From Rubrivivax sp. (GTDB taxonomy: Bacteria > Pseudomonadota > Gammaproteobacteria > Burkholderiales > Burkholderiaceae_C): DNA of 64,000 nucleotides. Made by a program: the position numbers and the translations under genes. The DNA lies in assembly GCA_019635285.1 (NCBI GenBank), contig JAHBZS010000024.1, forward strand, positions 1 to 64,000. The letters are read 5' to 3'. Shown here in pieces: positions 1-8,663 of this stretch; positions within the stretch are counted from its first letter, which is position 1; each line of letters opens with the position of its first letter. The notes under the pieces were generated by a model. It ran no database searches. It saw only the letters and a program-made list of their open reading frames with translations, and had not been told where the DNA came from.

Positions 1-63
1 TCGCGAAGCGGCGACCGCCGCAGCATGAGCCCGTGGCAGGTGCCGCCTGGCGCGATGCGCTGA
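1..63 (+). other. possible 3' tail of a truncated gene
   Basis: An open frame runs in from the left edge and ends at TGA 61-63, giving about 20 codons with no recognisable motif. It could be the end of a plus-strand gene or chance. The stretch 64-144 up to the next gene shows nothing identifiable. Confidence 0.15.
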
Positions 64-144
64 AACCCCGCAAGAACGGCTGTGGGCTTCGACCGCTATG
101 CGCCGAGAGCAGCCTCACGCCGCGATCGCCACCGGTACGAGGGA

Positions 145-966
145 CTACGCCGCCGGGCCAGGCAGCGGCCGCGGCACGTCGCTGACGCTGAAGCAGCCTT
201 CGTAGGTGAAGAGCAGCGACACGTAGAACATGGTGGAGAACGCCAGCCCGGCGGGCATGGCAATCAGGCCGGCCAGCTGGCGCGCGTCGAACAGCGCGAA
301 CACCAGGCCGACCAGCGCGCCGAACACCCCGATGACCACCGCCCAGGTCAGCGAGTACATCGTGAAGGCGCCCTTGCAGCGCCACAGCGCCAGCGTGCTG
401 GAGAAGAGTGCCTGGCTGACGCCCTGCCCTTGCCAGTAGACCAGCGCCGGGGCGTGCCAGAACGGGATCGACAAGGCGGCGGCCAGGCCGAAGCGCGTGA
501 CCATGCCCCAGCCCAGCCGCGGGTCGGCGAGCACGACCTCCAGCTCGCCGCGCGTGCCGTCGCCCTGGGCCATCAGCCGTTGCAGGCGCTCGAAGCTGCC
601 GCCGTCCACCCAGTCGCTGAGCGTCATGATCAACACCGTGCACAGCGCATAGGCCGCGCACAGCGTGAGCAGCGTCTTGCGGCGTCTGGCGTCACCGCGC
701 AGCGGCTCGATGAACAGGCCCGGATGCACCGGCAGGTCGTCGCGCGCGGCACGGCTGCCGATCATGAAACCCAGGCTCAGCAGCGGCAGCGACATCAGCA
801 TCACCACGCCGCCGACCACCGGCACCAAGGTGGCCAGCAGGGCGACGAGCAGGAAGGCCACGAACATCGCGCTGAAGGGCAGCGGGCGGCGCATGAACAG
901 GCGGAAGGCGTCGCGCACCCATTGCACGCCTTCCATGGCTGCGGCTTGTCGTATCGAAAGTGCCAT
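145..966 (-). CDS. BPSS1780 family membrane protein
   Basis: A 273-residue integral membrane protein. Hydrophobic segments lie at about residues 30-55, 58-75, 100-118, 160-180, 205-228 and 235-258, with soluble loops between. The N-terminus with its WVRDAF and LFMRRPLPF motifs and the overall layout match the BPSS1780 membrane family common in Burkholderiales; its function is unknown. It starts 9 nt after the thrB stop and is the last gene of the minus-strand operon DUF502-DUF2782-thrB-BPSS1780. The family call is from recognition of the sequence style, not from a search. Confidence 0.7.
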   Translation of the reverse strand: MALSIRQAAAMEGVQWVRDAFRLFMRRPLPFSAMFVAFLLVALLATLVPVVGGVVMLMSLPLLSLGFMIGSRAARDDLPVHPGLFIEPLRGDARRRKTLLTLCAAYALCTVLIMTLSDWVDGGSFERLQRLMAQGDGTRGELEVVLADPRLGWGMVTRFGLAAALSIPFWHAPALVYWQGQGVSQALFSSTLALWRCKGAFTMYSLTWAVVIGVFGALVGLVFALFDARQLAGLIAMPAGLAFSTMFYVSLLFTYEGCFSVSDVPRPLPGPAA

Positions 967-975
967 CGGTGGGGG

Positions 976-1932
976 TCAGTGCAGCGGATGCCACGGCCGC
1001 TCGATGCGGTCGCGCAGCACGCGCTCGAAGTGATCGGGGTCCTTGGCCTGCAGCAGCGCGGCGTCGCGCGGCAGATGCAGGTCCCACAGCCGCGACAGCC
1101 AGAAGCGGAACGCCGCCGCGCGCAGCAGCGCGGGCATCAGCCGCGCCTCGCCGCTGGCGAAGGGGCGAATGCGCTGGTAGGCGTCGCAGAACAGCGTGGC
1201 GCGGTCTTCGAGCAGGCGGCCGCTGGCCTGGTCGATGCACCAGTCGTTCAGGCACACGGCCACGTCGAACAGCAGGCAGTCGATGCCGGCGAAGAAGAAG
1301 TCGAACAGGCCGCTCAGCCGGTCGGCGTCGAAGACCACGTTGTCGCGGAACAGGTCGGCATGGATCGGCCCGCGCGGCAGCGCCGCGGCCGCGGCGCTGG
1401 CCGCCACGCCGCGCTGGAAGGCCAGTTCGTCGCGCAGCTGCTGCGCGCGCGCCTCGTCCAGGAAGGGCAGCACCTCGGGCACGGTGGCGACCCACCAGTC
1501 CAGCCCACGCAGGTGCGGCTGGTGCAGCTCGAAGTCAGTGCCGGCCAGGTGCAGCCGCGCCAGCATCTCGCCCATCTGCTGCAGGTGGCGCGTGTCCGGC
1601 GCCAGCACGTGGCGGCCGGGCAGCCGGTTCACCAGGGCGGCCGGCTTGCCGCACAGCTGGTGCAGGATGCGGCCCTGGGCGTCCGCCTGCGGCTCGGGCA
1701 CCGGCAGGCCGTGGCGCGCCAGGTGCTGCATGTAGCGCAGGTAGAAGGGCAGTTGTTCGTGGCCCAGGCGTTCGAACAGCGTCAGCACCCACTCGCCCTG
1801 GTCGGTGCTGACGAAATAGTTGGTGTTCTCGATGCCGGCGCCGATGCCGTGCAGCGCGGTCACATGGCCGCGCCCGAGTGCGCGCACGAAGGCCTCGGCC
1901 TGCTCGAGGCGCACTTCGGTGTAGACGGCCAT
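976..1932 (-). CDS. thrB: homoserine kinase (APH-fold type)
   Basis: Homoserine kinase phosphorylates L-homoserine with ATP in threonine synthesis (cytoplasm). The 318-residue protein is the aminoglycoside-phosphotransferase-fold ThrB of pseudomonads and Burkholderiales, not the GHMP-type enterobacterial enzyme. Visible signs are the N-terminus MAVYTEV, the GIENTNYFV nucleotide-binding region at about 30-38, the Brenner motif GPIHADLFRDNVVF at about 188-201 (catalytic Asp in HAD, Asn as metal ligand) and the LFDFFFAGID metal-binding segment. Length is normal. It lies 13 nt after DUF2782. The thrB-DUF2782-polA neighbourhood is also known in Pseudomonas, which supports the call. Confidence 0.93.
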   Translation of the reverse strand: MAVYTEVRLEQAEAFVRALGRGHVTALHGIGAGIENTNYFVSTDQGEWVLTLFERLGHEQLPFYLRYMQHLARHGLPVPEPQADAQGRILHQLCGKPAALVNRLPGRHVLAPDTRHLQQMGEMLARLHLAGTDFELHQPHLRGLDWWVATVPEVLPFLDEARAQQLRDELAFQRGVAASAAAAALPRGPIHADLFRDNVVFDADRLSGLFDFFFAGIDCLLFDVAVCLNDWCIDQASGRLLEDRATLFCDAYQRIRPFASGEARLMPALLRAAAFRFWLSRLWDLHLPRDAALLQAKDPDHFERVLRDRIERPWHPLH

Positions 1933-1945
1933 GCGCGAGCGCGCT

Positions 1946-2287
1946 TCAGAACGAGAACAGCTGCCACAGCGAGCGGCCCTCGGAACGCCGGTCCTGCGTC
2001 AGGTCGCGGCCGTCGGCCGCGGTGCCGATCTGGTAGGCCGGCACGCCGGGCAGCTTGGAGCGCACCACGATGCGCTGCGTCTGGCCGCGCACGCGCAGCT
2101 CTTCCATGCGCACCGCGTCGTCCTCGGTGACGATGCGCTGCACCTTCGGCTCGCCGCCGCGCTGCGGCGGCCCGCCATCCGGTGCCGCGGCCGGCGCCGC
2201 CGAAGCCGGCGCCGCAGCCGCGGGCGCGGTCTGCGCCTGGCAGGCCAAGCCGCAGCACAGCAGGGCGACAAGTAGCACGGACTTCAT
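1946..2287 (-). CDS. DUF2782-type small exported protein
   Basis: A 113-residue protein with a signal peptide (MKSVLLVALLCCGLACQA, possible lipoprotein or type I cleavage), an Ala/Pro-rich linker at about 22-45, and a compact domain with the motifs EDDAVRMEELRVRG and PAYQIGT. This layout and its place between thrB and polA match DUF2782 proteins of Pseudomonas and Burkholderiales. Function unknown. It sits 10 nt after the DUF502 gene and 13 nt before thrB, so it is probably in the same transcript. Confidence 0.65.
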   Translation of the reverse strand: MKSVLLVALLCCGLACQAQTAPAAAAPASAAPAAAPDGGPPQRGGEPKVQRIVTEDDAVRMEELRVRGQTQRIVVRSKLPGVPAYQIGTAADGRDLTQDRRSEGRSLWQLFSF

Positions 2288-2297
2288 GGCCGGGATT

Positions 2298-2885
2298 CTA
2301 GGCGGCGCTGCCCAGCAGCCGCGCCGTGCGCCGCCCCAGGCCCTTGAGCACGCGGTTCAGCGCGCCCAGTTCGGCCGGCACGGCCGCGACCCGCGCCGCA
2401 TCCACCAGCACCACGTTGCCGGACCACGGGTCCGGCGCACCGGGCAGGAACAGCACGACGCGCCCATCCGCCAGGCGTTCGACCTCCATGGCCAGCATCT
2501 GCTGGTCGTCGAAGCTCACCAGCACCGGCTGCAGGCCCTGCATGCCCTCGCCCGCCAGGTCCTGCGTCATGCCCTTGAACACGGTGTAGCGCGGGTACAG
2601 CGCGTGCAGGCGGTTCTCGAAGGACTCCGACAGCCGGCGGCCCAGCGCAGCCCGCGCCAGCAGCCCTGCGCCGAAGCACAGCAGCAGCAGCAGCGCCAGC
2701 GTGGCCAGCGTCGCCAGCGCCACGCCGCCCACGCTCTTGTCCGGCAGCAGCGCGATCAACGGCGCCGCCGCCTTGCCGACCAGCGCGATGCCCTGGCCGA
2801 CCACCGCCAGCGCCACCACCACCGGCAGCAGCAGCACCACGCCGCCGATCAGCGTGGTCTTCAGGGGCTGGATCGAAGGGCGCAT
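2298..2885 (-). CDS. DUF502 family membrane protein
   Basis: A 195-residue membrane protein with two N-terminal transmembrane helices (about residues 8-30 and 52-75) and a soluble C-terminal domain with motifs typical of DUF502 (YTVFKGMTQDLAG, VLFLPGAPDPWSGNVVLV). Function unknown. An open frame extends further upstream to 3152, but that part overlaps the group II intron and is not protein-like; ATG at 2885 gives the family N-terminus MRPSIQPLKTTLIGG. It is the first gene of the operon and diverges from polA; the shared promoter region is only about 60 bp. Confidence 0.75.
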   Translation of the reverse strand: MRPSIQPLKTTLIGGVVLLLPVVVALAVVGQGIALVGKAAAPLIALLPDKSVGGVALATLATLALLLLLCFGAGLLARAALGRRLSESFENRLHALYPRYTVFKGMTQDLAGEGMQGLQPVLVSFDDQQMLAMEVERLADGRVVLFLPGAPDPWSGNVVLVDAARVAAVPAELGALNRVLKGLGRRTARLLGSAA

Positions 2886-2929
2886 ACACGGCCTCGTGCT
2901 GTCGGGATGCCTCAGCTTACAGGCTGGCC

Positions 2930-2935
2930 GACAAT
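2930..2935 (+). promoter_or_regulatory. candidate polA -10 box
   Basis: GACAAT lies 7 nt before the ATG at 2942-2944. The same ACAAT-shortly-before-ATG layout recurs near other genes here (ppx, coxD). No convincing -35 is visible. If used, transcription would begin at or next to the intron 5' end, leaving almost no 5' exon. Confidence 0.35.
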
Positions 2936-3529
2936 CGGCGCATGGTGCGTCGTGACGTTGAGGAAGGACTGATCCCCGCGGGGGGAGGACCGACCTTGGC
3001 TTGCTGCGCCACTCCAACGGGTGAAAGTCCCGTCCCGGTAGGCGTCGGTGCGCCGGGTAGCAGGCCCCAGGCAGCGGAGGGAGACTTCCATGCCCGAGCG
3101 GGGCGTCAAAAGCCCGTGAGGCGGCAACTGCCGCGCAGCGGGGAGCAAGCACGCGGGCCGCAACATGAAGTGAAGCCTGCAGCCTCGACAGATTTACAAC
3201 CCGCAGGCCGAGCCGCTCATGTCACGGCGAAGGCAACATCACCGGGGCGAGTGCCGAAGCGCGCTGGGGACTGCGGCGGGGTATGGGGCGCAGCACGCGT
3301 GCAAGGAGTGGAGCGGAACACGAGAGACCCGTCTGCGCTGCCCGAGTCGGGGCAAGCGCGCTCGTATAAGCCCAAGGTGAAATCGAGGCGTGCGCAGCGG
3401 GAGTCCGAGGGGATCGTAGTACCGTTGGGTGCGGCGCAAGCCGTGCCCGCGAAGGCCGTGGGGCATAACGCGGCTGGAGGGAAGGGTCCCTGCGGTGGTC
3501 ATGTTGCTGGAGCGGGTAAGCGCAAGGGA

Positions 3530-4900
3530 ATGGCCGGCCAGACCGGACCTAACGACCCCGGCGGTGATGAGCCGCGCGAAAACGTGCGACAACTGCAAAG
3601 GCAGCTTTGGGCCGCAGCCAAGCGGGCGCCGGCAAGGCGCTTCCATGCGTTGTACGACCAGTTGTGCAGGGATGACATCCTGCACGAGGCGTGGAAGCGA
3701 GTGCGCCGCAACCGCGGCGCAGCGGGGATCGATCGTGTGTCGGTCCAGGATGTGGAGCAGTATGGAGTCCAGCGCTTCTTGCAGGAGCTGGGTGACGTAC
3801 TGCGAGCGGGCGAGTACGGTGCGCAGGTCGTGCGGCGCGCCTACATCCCCAAGGCAGACGGAGCAAAGCGGCCCTTGGGTATTCCCACGGTGCGCGACCG
3901 GGTGGTGCAGATGGCGGCCAAACTGGTGCTGGAGCCAATCTTCGAGGCGGACTTCGAGCCGTGTTCGTACGGATTCAGACCCAGGCGCAGTGCGACGATG
4001 GCGATCGAGCGACTCAGGCAACTGGGCAATCGAGGGGCCGATCACGTGCTGGACGCCGACATCAGCGATTACTTCGGCAGCATCGATCACGACAAACTGC
4101 TTACCTTGATGGGGCAGCGCGTCAGTGACCGGCGGATACTCAAGCTGGTGAGGCAATGGCTACAAGCAGGGGTGATGGAAGACGGCGCGGTGCGCCACCC
4201 GGTGGCGGGAACGCCGCAGGGTGGTGTGATTTCGCCGCTGCTGTCGAACATCTACCTGCACGTGCTGGACCGGGTGTGGCGCCGACACGGCGCGCATCTG
4301 GGCGAACTGGTGCGGTATGCGGACGACTTCGTGGTGATGTGCCGTAGTGCGCAAGCCTGCGAAGAGGCCCAGCGCCGCATCGAGCACGTGCTGGGTCGGC
4401 TGGGCTTGAAGCTGCATCCGCAGAAGACGCGACGCGTGGTGCTGACGCAGGGCCGGGAGGGCTTCGACTTCCTGGGCTGCCACCTGCACAAGCGCATGAG
4501 CGGGCGACTGTGGCAGCAAGAGGGCGTCAGGCGGTACTACCTGTATCGGTGGCCAAGTCGCCGGGCGATGAACCGGGTGCGCGGCCGGGTGCGGGAGCTG
4601 ACCCCCAGAGGGCGCTGTCATCAGGATGTGCGAAGCGTGATTGCCGAGCTCAACCCGGTGCTGCGTGGCTGGGGGCAGTACTTCGGCAGCGGCAACGCGG
4701 CCAACCATTTCATCGATGTTGACGCCTACGTCGTGAGACGTTTGCGCAGCCTGCGGGTCAAGCGCGCGGGGCGCAGCCTGAAGGCAGGCCAGGCGCAACG
4801 CTGGGATCGCGAGTACTTTGAACACCTTGGGTTGTATCGCCTGCGAGGCACCATCCGCTATGCCGGCAAACCTCCCGGAAGAAAACGGGAGTCCGCGTAA
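3530..4900 (+). CDS. ltrA: group II intron reverse transcriptase/maturase
   Basis: Intron-encoded protein of 456 residues from ATG 3530; the frame is open further upstream, but that part is intron RNA structure. It assists splicing and copies the intron into new sites. Visible are RT motif RGAAGIDRVS (about 62-71), RPLGIPTVRDRVVQ (114-127), YGFRPRRSA (147-155), DADISDYFGSIDH (175-187), TPQGGVISPLLSN (228-240), catalytic YADD (263-266), and domain X with LRGWGQYF near 385-395. No C-terminal HNH endonuclease motif is present, so mobility probably uses an En-independent route. A start at 3530 has AAGGG directly adjacent, which is poor spacing, so the start is uncertain. Confidence 0.9.
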   Translation: MAGQTGPNDPGGDEPRENVRQLQRQLWAAAKRAPARRFHALYDQLCRDDILHEAWKRVRRNRGAAGIDRVSVQDVEQYGVQRFLQELGDVLRAGEYGAQVVRRAYIPKADGAKRPLGIPTVRDRVVQMAAKLVLEPIFEADFEPCSYGFRPRRSATMAIERLRQLGNRGADHVLDADISDYFGSIDHDKLLTLMGQRVSDRRILKLVRQWLQAGVMEDGAVRHPVAGTPQGGVISPLLSNIYLHVLDRVWRRHGAHLGELVRYADDFVVMCRSAQACEEAQRRIEHVLGRLGLKLHPQKTRRVVLTQGREGFDFLGCHLHKRMSGRLWQQEGVRRYYLYRWPSRRAMNRVRGRVRELTPRGRCHQDVRSVIAELNPVLRGWGQYFGSGNAANHFIDVDAYVVRRLRSLRVKRAGRSLKAGQAQRWDREYFEHLGLYRLRGTIRYAGKPPGRKRESA

Positions 4901-4925
4901 TGCTGCGAGCCGACAGACCACTGGT

Positions 4926-4959
4926 AAGCCGTGTGCGGGAAATCCGCATGCACGGTTTG
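4926..4959 (+). ncRNA. group II intron domain V catalytic hairpin
   Basis: AAGCCGTG (4926-4933) pairs with CACGGTTT (4951-4958), followed inward by TGCGG, a GAAA tetraloop and CCGCA. The AGC catalytic triad at the 5' base of the hairpin is present, so the ribozyme core looks intact. Confidence 0.85.
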
Positions 4960-5011
4960 GAAGGGGGCGTTCGCTCCTGGATTTATTCAATTTAGGAACC
5001 AACGTCTACCA

Positions 5012-7756
5012 ATGAGCGACAAGATCATGCTGCTGGTCGACGGTTCCAGCTACCTGTACCGCGCTTATCACGCGCTGCCCGACCTGCGCGCACCCGACGG
5101 CTTCCCCACCGGTGCCATCCACGGCGTGATGGCGATGATGAAGTGGCTGCGCGAGCGCTATCCGGCGGAACACGCGGTGTGCGTGTTCGACGCCAAGGGG
5201 CCGACCTTCCGCGACGCCTGGTATGCCGACTACAAGGCGCAGCGCGCGCCCATGCCCGCCGACCTGGTGCAGCAGATCGAGCCGATCCACGAGGCCGTGC
5301 GCCTGCTCGGCTGGCCGGTGCTCGAAGTGCCGGGCATCGAGGCCGACGACGCCATTGGCACCTTGGCGGCCATCGCCGCGGCCAGCGGCCACAAGGTGCT
5401 GATCTCCACCGGCGACAAGGACCTGGCGCAACTGGTCACGCCCGAGGTGACGTGGATGAACACCATGGCCAAGCCGCCGGAGGTGCTGGACGGGCCGGCG
5501 GTGAAGGCCAAGTTCGGCGTGCCGCCCGAGCGCATCGTCGACTACCTGACGCTGGTCGGCGACAGCGTGGACAACGTGCCCGGCGTCGATAAGGTGGGGC
5601 CGAAGACGGCGGTCAAGCTGCTCGACGAACACGGCTCGCTGGACGGCATCATCGCGGCCGCGGCGGGCATCAAGGGGGCCGTCGGCGACAACCTGCGCAA
5701 GGCGCTGGACTGGCTGCCCACCGGCCGCAAGCTGGTCACCGTGCGCACCGACTGCGACCTGTCGGAGCAGGTGCCAGGCTGGCCCGCGCTGGACGCGCTG
5801 GCGCTGCGCGAGGCCGACCGCGCCGGGCTGCTGGAGTTCTTCTCGCGCTTCGGCTTTCGCACCTGGCGCAAGGAGCTGGAGGAGGCGCCCGCCGGTGCCG
5901 CCGACGCGGCGCCCGCGGCGGCCGCCGGGTCGGCGCCGGCGGTCGAGCTGGCGCACGAATACGAAACGGTGCTCGACTGGGCCCGCTTCGACCACTGGCT
6001 GCAGCAGCTGCAGGGGGCCGAGCTGGTGGCGCTGGATACCGAAACCGACTCGCTGGACGGCATGCGCGCGCAGATCGTCGGCCTGTCCTTCGCCACGCAG
6101 CCGGGCGTCGGCGTCTACGTGCCACTGGGCCACGACTATCCCGGCGCCCCCGAACAGCTGCCGCGCGACGAGGTGCTGGCCCGCCTGCGCCCCTGGCTCG
6201 AGGACGAGCGCGCGGCCAAGGTGGGGCAGAACATCAAGTACGACCTGCACGTCTTCGCCAACCACGGCATCGCGGTGCGCGGCTACGTGCACGACACGCT
6301 GCTGCAGAGCTACGTGCTGGAGGCGCACAAGCCGCACGGCCTGGAAAGCCTGGCCGAGCGCCACCTCGGGCGCAAGGGCCTGAGCTACGAGGACCTGTGC
6401 GGCAAGGGCGCGCACCAGATTCCGTTCGCCCAGGTGGATATCGAGCGCGCCACGCGCTATTCCGGCGAGGACAGCGAGATGACGCTGCAGGTGCACCAGG
6501 CGCTGTGGCCGCAGATCGAAGCCGAGCGCGGCCTGCGCTTCGTCTACGAGAAGATCGAGATGCCCACCTGCAAGCTGCTGCAGCGCATCGAGCGCCAGGG
6601 CGTGCTGGTCGATGCGCAGCGGCTGGCGCAGCAAAGCAAGGACCTGGGCGAGCGCATGGTGGCGCTGGAGCAGCAGGCCTACGAGCTGGCCGGCCAGCCC
6701 TTCAACCTGGGCAGCCCCAAGCAGATCGGCGAGATCCTGTTCGGCAAGCTCGGCGTGCCGGTGGTCAAGAAGACCGCCAGCGGCGCGCCCAGCACCGACG
6801 AGGAGGTGCTGGAGAAGCTGGCCGAGGACCACCCGTTGCCGCGGCGCATGCTCGAGCACCGCAGCCTGTCCAAGCTGAAGGGCACCTACACCGACAAGCT
6901 GCCGCTGATGGTCAACCCCGCCACCGGCCGCGTGCACACCAATTACGCGCAGGCGGTGGCCGTCACCGGCCGGCTGTCCAGCAACGACCCGAACCTGCAG
7001 AACATCCCCATCCGCACGCCCGAAGGCCGGCGCGTGCGCGAGGCCTTCGTCGCGCCGCCGGGCCACCGCATCGTCTCGGCCGACTATTCGCAGATCGAGC
7101 TGCGGCTGATGGCGCACATCAGCGGCGACGAGGGCATGAAGCGCGCCTTTGCCGCCGGCGAGGACATCCACCGCGCCACCGCCGCCGAGGTCTTCGCGCT
7201 GCCGCTGGCCGAGGTCGGCGCGGAGCAGCGGCGCTATGCCAAGACCATCAACTTCGGCCTGATCTACGGCATGGGCGCGTTCGGCCTGGCCAGTGCGCTG
7301 GGCATCGAGCAGAAGGCGGCGCGCGACTACATCGACCGCTACTTCGCGCGCTTCGCCGGCGTGCGCCGTTGGATGGACGAGACCAAGGCGCGCGCGGCCC
7401 AGCTGGGTTATGTCGAGACGCTGTTCGGCCGGCGCATCGTGCTGCCCGACATCAAGGGCGGCAACGGCCCGCGGCGCAGCGCCGCCGAGCGCCAGGCCAT
7501 CAATGCGCCGATGCAGGGCACCGCGGCCGACCTGATCAAGCTGGCGATGATCGCCGTGCAGGCGGCCATCGACCGCGAGCAGCGCGCCACGCGCATGGTC
7601 ATGCAGGTGCACGACGAGCTGGTGTTCGAGGTGCCCGAGGCCGAGCTCGACTGGGTGCGCGACGCGGTGCCCAAGCTGATGGCCGGCGTGGCCGAGCTGT
7701 CGGTGCCGCTGCTGGCCGAGGTGGGTGTCGGCGACAACTGGGACCAGGCGCACTGA
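5012..7756 (+). CDS. polA: DNA polymerase I
   Basis: 914-residue DNA polymerase I for Okazaki-fragment processing and repair. Domains in order: 5' nuclease at about 1-300 (LLVDGSSYLYRAYHA, GIEADDAIG, STGDKDLAQLV, GDSVDNVPGV), 3'-5' exonuclease at about 330-520 with the DTETDSLD exo I motif intact, and family A polymerase at about 530-914 with DYSQIELRLMAHISGD (motif A, near 690), KTINFGLIYGMG (O helix) and MQVHDELVFEV (motif C, near 864). The ATG at 5012 is the polA start; a group II intron sits directly before it. In unspliced RNA the nearest Shine-Dalgarno-like site is AGGAA at 4994-4998 inside intron domain VI, 13 nt away. Confidence 0.97.
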   Translation: MSDKIMLLVDGSSYLYRAYHALPDLRAPDGFPTGAIHGVMAMMKWLRERYPAEHAVCVFDAKGPTFRDAWYADYKAQRAPMPADLVQQIEPIHEAVRLLGWPVLEVPGIEADDAIGTLAAIAAASGHKVLISTGDKDLAQLVTPEVTWMNTMAKPPEVLDGPAVKAKFGVPPERIVDYLTLVGDSVDNVPGVDKVGPKTAVKLLDEHGSLDGIIAAAAGIKGAVGDNLRKALDWLPTGRKLVTVRTDCDLSEQVPGWPALDALALREADRAGLLEFFSRFGFRTWRKELEEAPAGAADAAPAAAAGSAPAVELAHEYETVLDWARFDHWLQQLQGAELVALDTETDSLDGMRAQIVGLSFATQPGVGVYVPLGHDYPGAPEQLPRDEVLARLRPWLEDERAAKVGQNIKYDLHVFANHGIAVRGYVHDTLLQSYVLEAHKPHGLESLAERHLGRKGLSYEDLCGKGAHQIPFAQVDIERATRYSGEDSEMTLQVHQALWPQIEAERGLRFVYEKIEMPTCKLLQRIERQGVLVDAQRLAQQSKDLGERMVALEQQAYELAGQPFNLGSPKQIGEILFGKLGVPVVKKTASGAPSTDEEVLEKLAEDHPLPRRMLEHRSLSKLKGTYTDKLPLMVNPATGRVHTNYAQAVAVTGRLSSNDPNLQNIPIRTPEGRRVREAFVAPPGHRIVSADYSQIELRLMAHISGDEGMKRAFAAGEDIHRATAAEVFALPLAEVGAEQRRYAKTINFGLIYGMGAFGLASALGIEQKAARDYIDRYFARFAGVRRWMDETKARAAQLGYVETLFGRRIVLPDIKGGNGPRRSAAERQAINAPMQGTAADLIKLAMIAVQAAIDREQRATRMVMQVHDELVFEVPEAELDWVRDAVPKLMAGVAELSVPLLAEVGVGDNWDQAH

Positions 7757-7951
7757 CGGGGACGCGGGGACGCGCGGGCACGCCCGCACGGCCGCCCGCT
7801 GCACGCCGGCCCCGACGCGCCGCGCCCCCTGCGGTGTGAAGGCGGAGGCTTTCCTAGAGCCGTCTCTCTAGCGAAAGCCCCCGATTTGGGGTGCTCCCCC
7901 TACGGCTTGTCGGCACAGTCACGTCATCGAGTTCAACCCAAGGAGCAACCC
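7757..7951. other. intergenic region with two inverted repeats
   Basis: 195 nt between polA and the phasin-like gene. CTAGAG (7854-7859) faces CTCTAG (7866-7871), and CCCC (7879-7882) faces GGGG (7888-7891). Neither is followed by a T run, so these are not clear terminators. AGGAG at 7941-7945 is the phasin ribosome binding site. Confidence 0.3.
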
Positions 7952-8578
7952 ATGAGCAAGAAGAGCCTGTCCACCGTCGCCGTCGCCGTCATCGAGTCCT
8001 ACGGCAACACCGCCATCAACGTCATCAACGCCTACCGCGTCGGCGGCGAACGCGTGATCGGTTTCGTCGACCAGCGTTTCGAAGCCGCCGTCAACACCGG
8101 CGCCGCCCGCCTGAGCGAAGAGCTGCGCAGCAACCTGATCGACGCCGAGAAGCGCGTCAGCGGCTACTACGCCCGCGGCCTGCAGTTCGGCACCGACCGT
8201 GCCGAGAGCGCTGTCAACACCGCCGTCGATCTGGCCAACAAGGGCGTCGACCGCATCGCCGCCAACGCCGAGCGTTTCGACCAGGCGACCCAGTTCGGCG
8301 CGCTGGAGCTGATCAACCGCGTGGCCCTGCCCGCGGCCACCGCGATGAGCGACGTCGTGGTGCGCATCGAAGAAGGCTCCAGCCAGCTGGTGAAGAAGGT
8401 CGCCGGTCAGCCGGCCGTCGTCAAGGCCGTCGTCAAGCAGGCCAAGACGGTGCGCAAGGCCGCGGCCAAGACCGCCAAGAAGGCCGTCGCCACCAAGAAG
8501 GCGGCGGTGCGCAAGACCGCCACGGTGGCCCGCAAGACCCGCGCTGCGGTCGCCAAGGCCGTGCCCGCCGCGGCCTGA
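7952..8578 (+). CDS. phasin-like protein with histone H1-like tail
   Basis: 208 residues. Residues 1-150 form a predicted helical, low-cysteine region typical of phasins, the proteins that coat polyhydroxyalkanoate granules. Residues about 150-208 are an Ala/Lys/Arg-rich tail with repeated AAKTAKKA, KKAAVRK and ARKTRAA units like bacterial H1-type DNA-binding tails. Such proteins (PhaM or AlgP/H1-like) may link granules to the nucleoid; that role is inferred here. AGGAG stands 6 nt before the ATG. The gene is monocistronic with its own terminator. An in-frame upstream start was rejected because it has no ribosome binding site. Confidence 0.7.
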   Translation: MSKKSLSTVAVAVIESYGNTAINVINAYRVGGERVIGFVDQRFEAAVNTGAARLSEELRSNLIDAEKRVSGYYARGLQFGTDRAESAVNTAVDLANKGVDRIAANAERFDQATQFGALELINRVALPAATAMSDVVVRIEEGSSQLVKKVAGQPAVVKAVVKQAKTVRKAAAKTAKKAVATKKAAVRKTATVARKTRAAVAKAVPAAA

Positions 8579-8593
8579 TCCGCGCCGCGCCGC

Positions 8594-8640
8594 AAGGGCG
8601 TTGCCGACCCCGCGAGGGGCGGCAGCGCCCTTCGCTTTTT
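8594..8640 (+). terminator. rho-independent terminator of the phasin-like gene
   Basis: AAGGGCGTTGCCG (8594-8606) pairs with CGGCAGCGCCCTT (8620-8632, one mismatch) around a GC-rich loop, followed by CGCTTTTT. It lies 15 nt after the stop codon. Confidence 0.85.
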
Positions 8641-8645
8641 GGGGG

Positions 8646-8663
8646 CTGTCATCGTGCTGTCAC
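8646..8663 (+). promoter_or_regulatory. Pho box upstream of ppk1
   Basis: CTGTCATCGTGCTGTCAC: two CTGTCAY heptamers separated by 4 bp, matching the PhoB box layout at every repeat position. GACGAT (8674-8679) lies 10 bp downstream, the usual PhoB-to-minus-10 distance; TAGAAT (8690-8695) is a better hexamer but 26 bp away. It implies phosphate-starvation control of ppk1 and perhaps sixA. Confidence 0.65.

Larger units (their letters stand above)
2945..5014 (+). mobile_element. group II intron inserted at the polA start codon
   Basis: A complete bacterial group II intron. The 5' end GTGCG fits the GUGYG consensus. A long structured 5' region (2945-3529) is followed by an intron-encoded protein, domain V at 4926-4959 and a domain VI helix (GGGGGCGTT at 4963-4971 with AACGTCTACC at 5001-5010, leaving A5008 bulged as the likely branch point). 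ATG occurs on both sides of the element (2942-2944 and 5012-5014), so the boundary can slide by 1-3 nt; every such excision joins CGGCGC-ATG to AGCGACAAG and restores the polA start. The canonical 3' end AY would fall at 5013 rather than 5014. Boundaries are inferred, not shown experimentally. Confidence 0.88.

Noticed and set aside
2942..3529. Coding extension of the intron reverse transcriptase upstream to the ATG at 2942
   Set aside because: This stretch forms the structured intron 5' domains and encodes low-quality residues; RT homology begins after 3530.
5006..7804. A long open frame of 932 codons antisense to polA
   Set aside because: It lies opposite a clear DNA polymerase I, is rich in Arg, His, Gln and Ala as GC-rich antisense frames are, and has no family motif.
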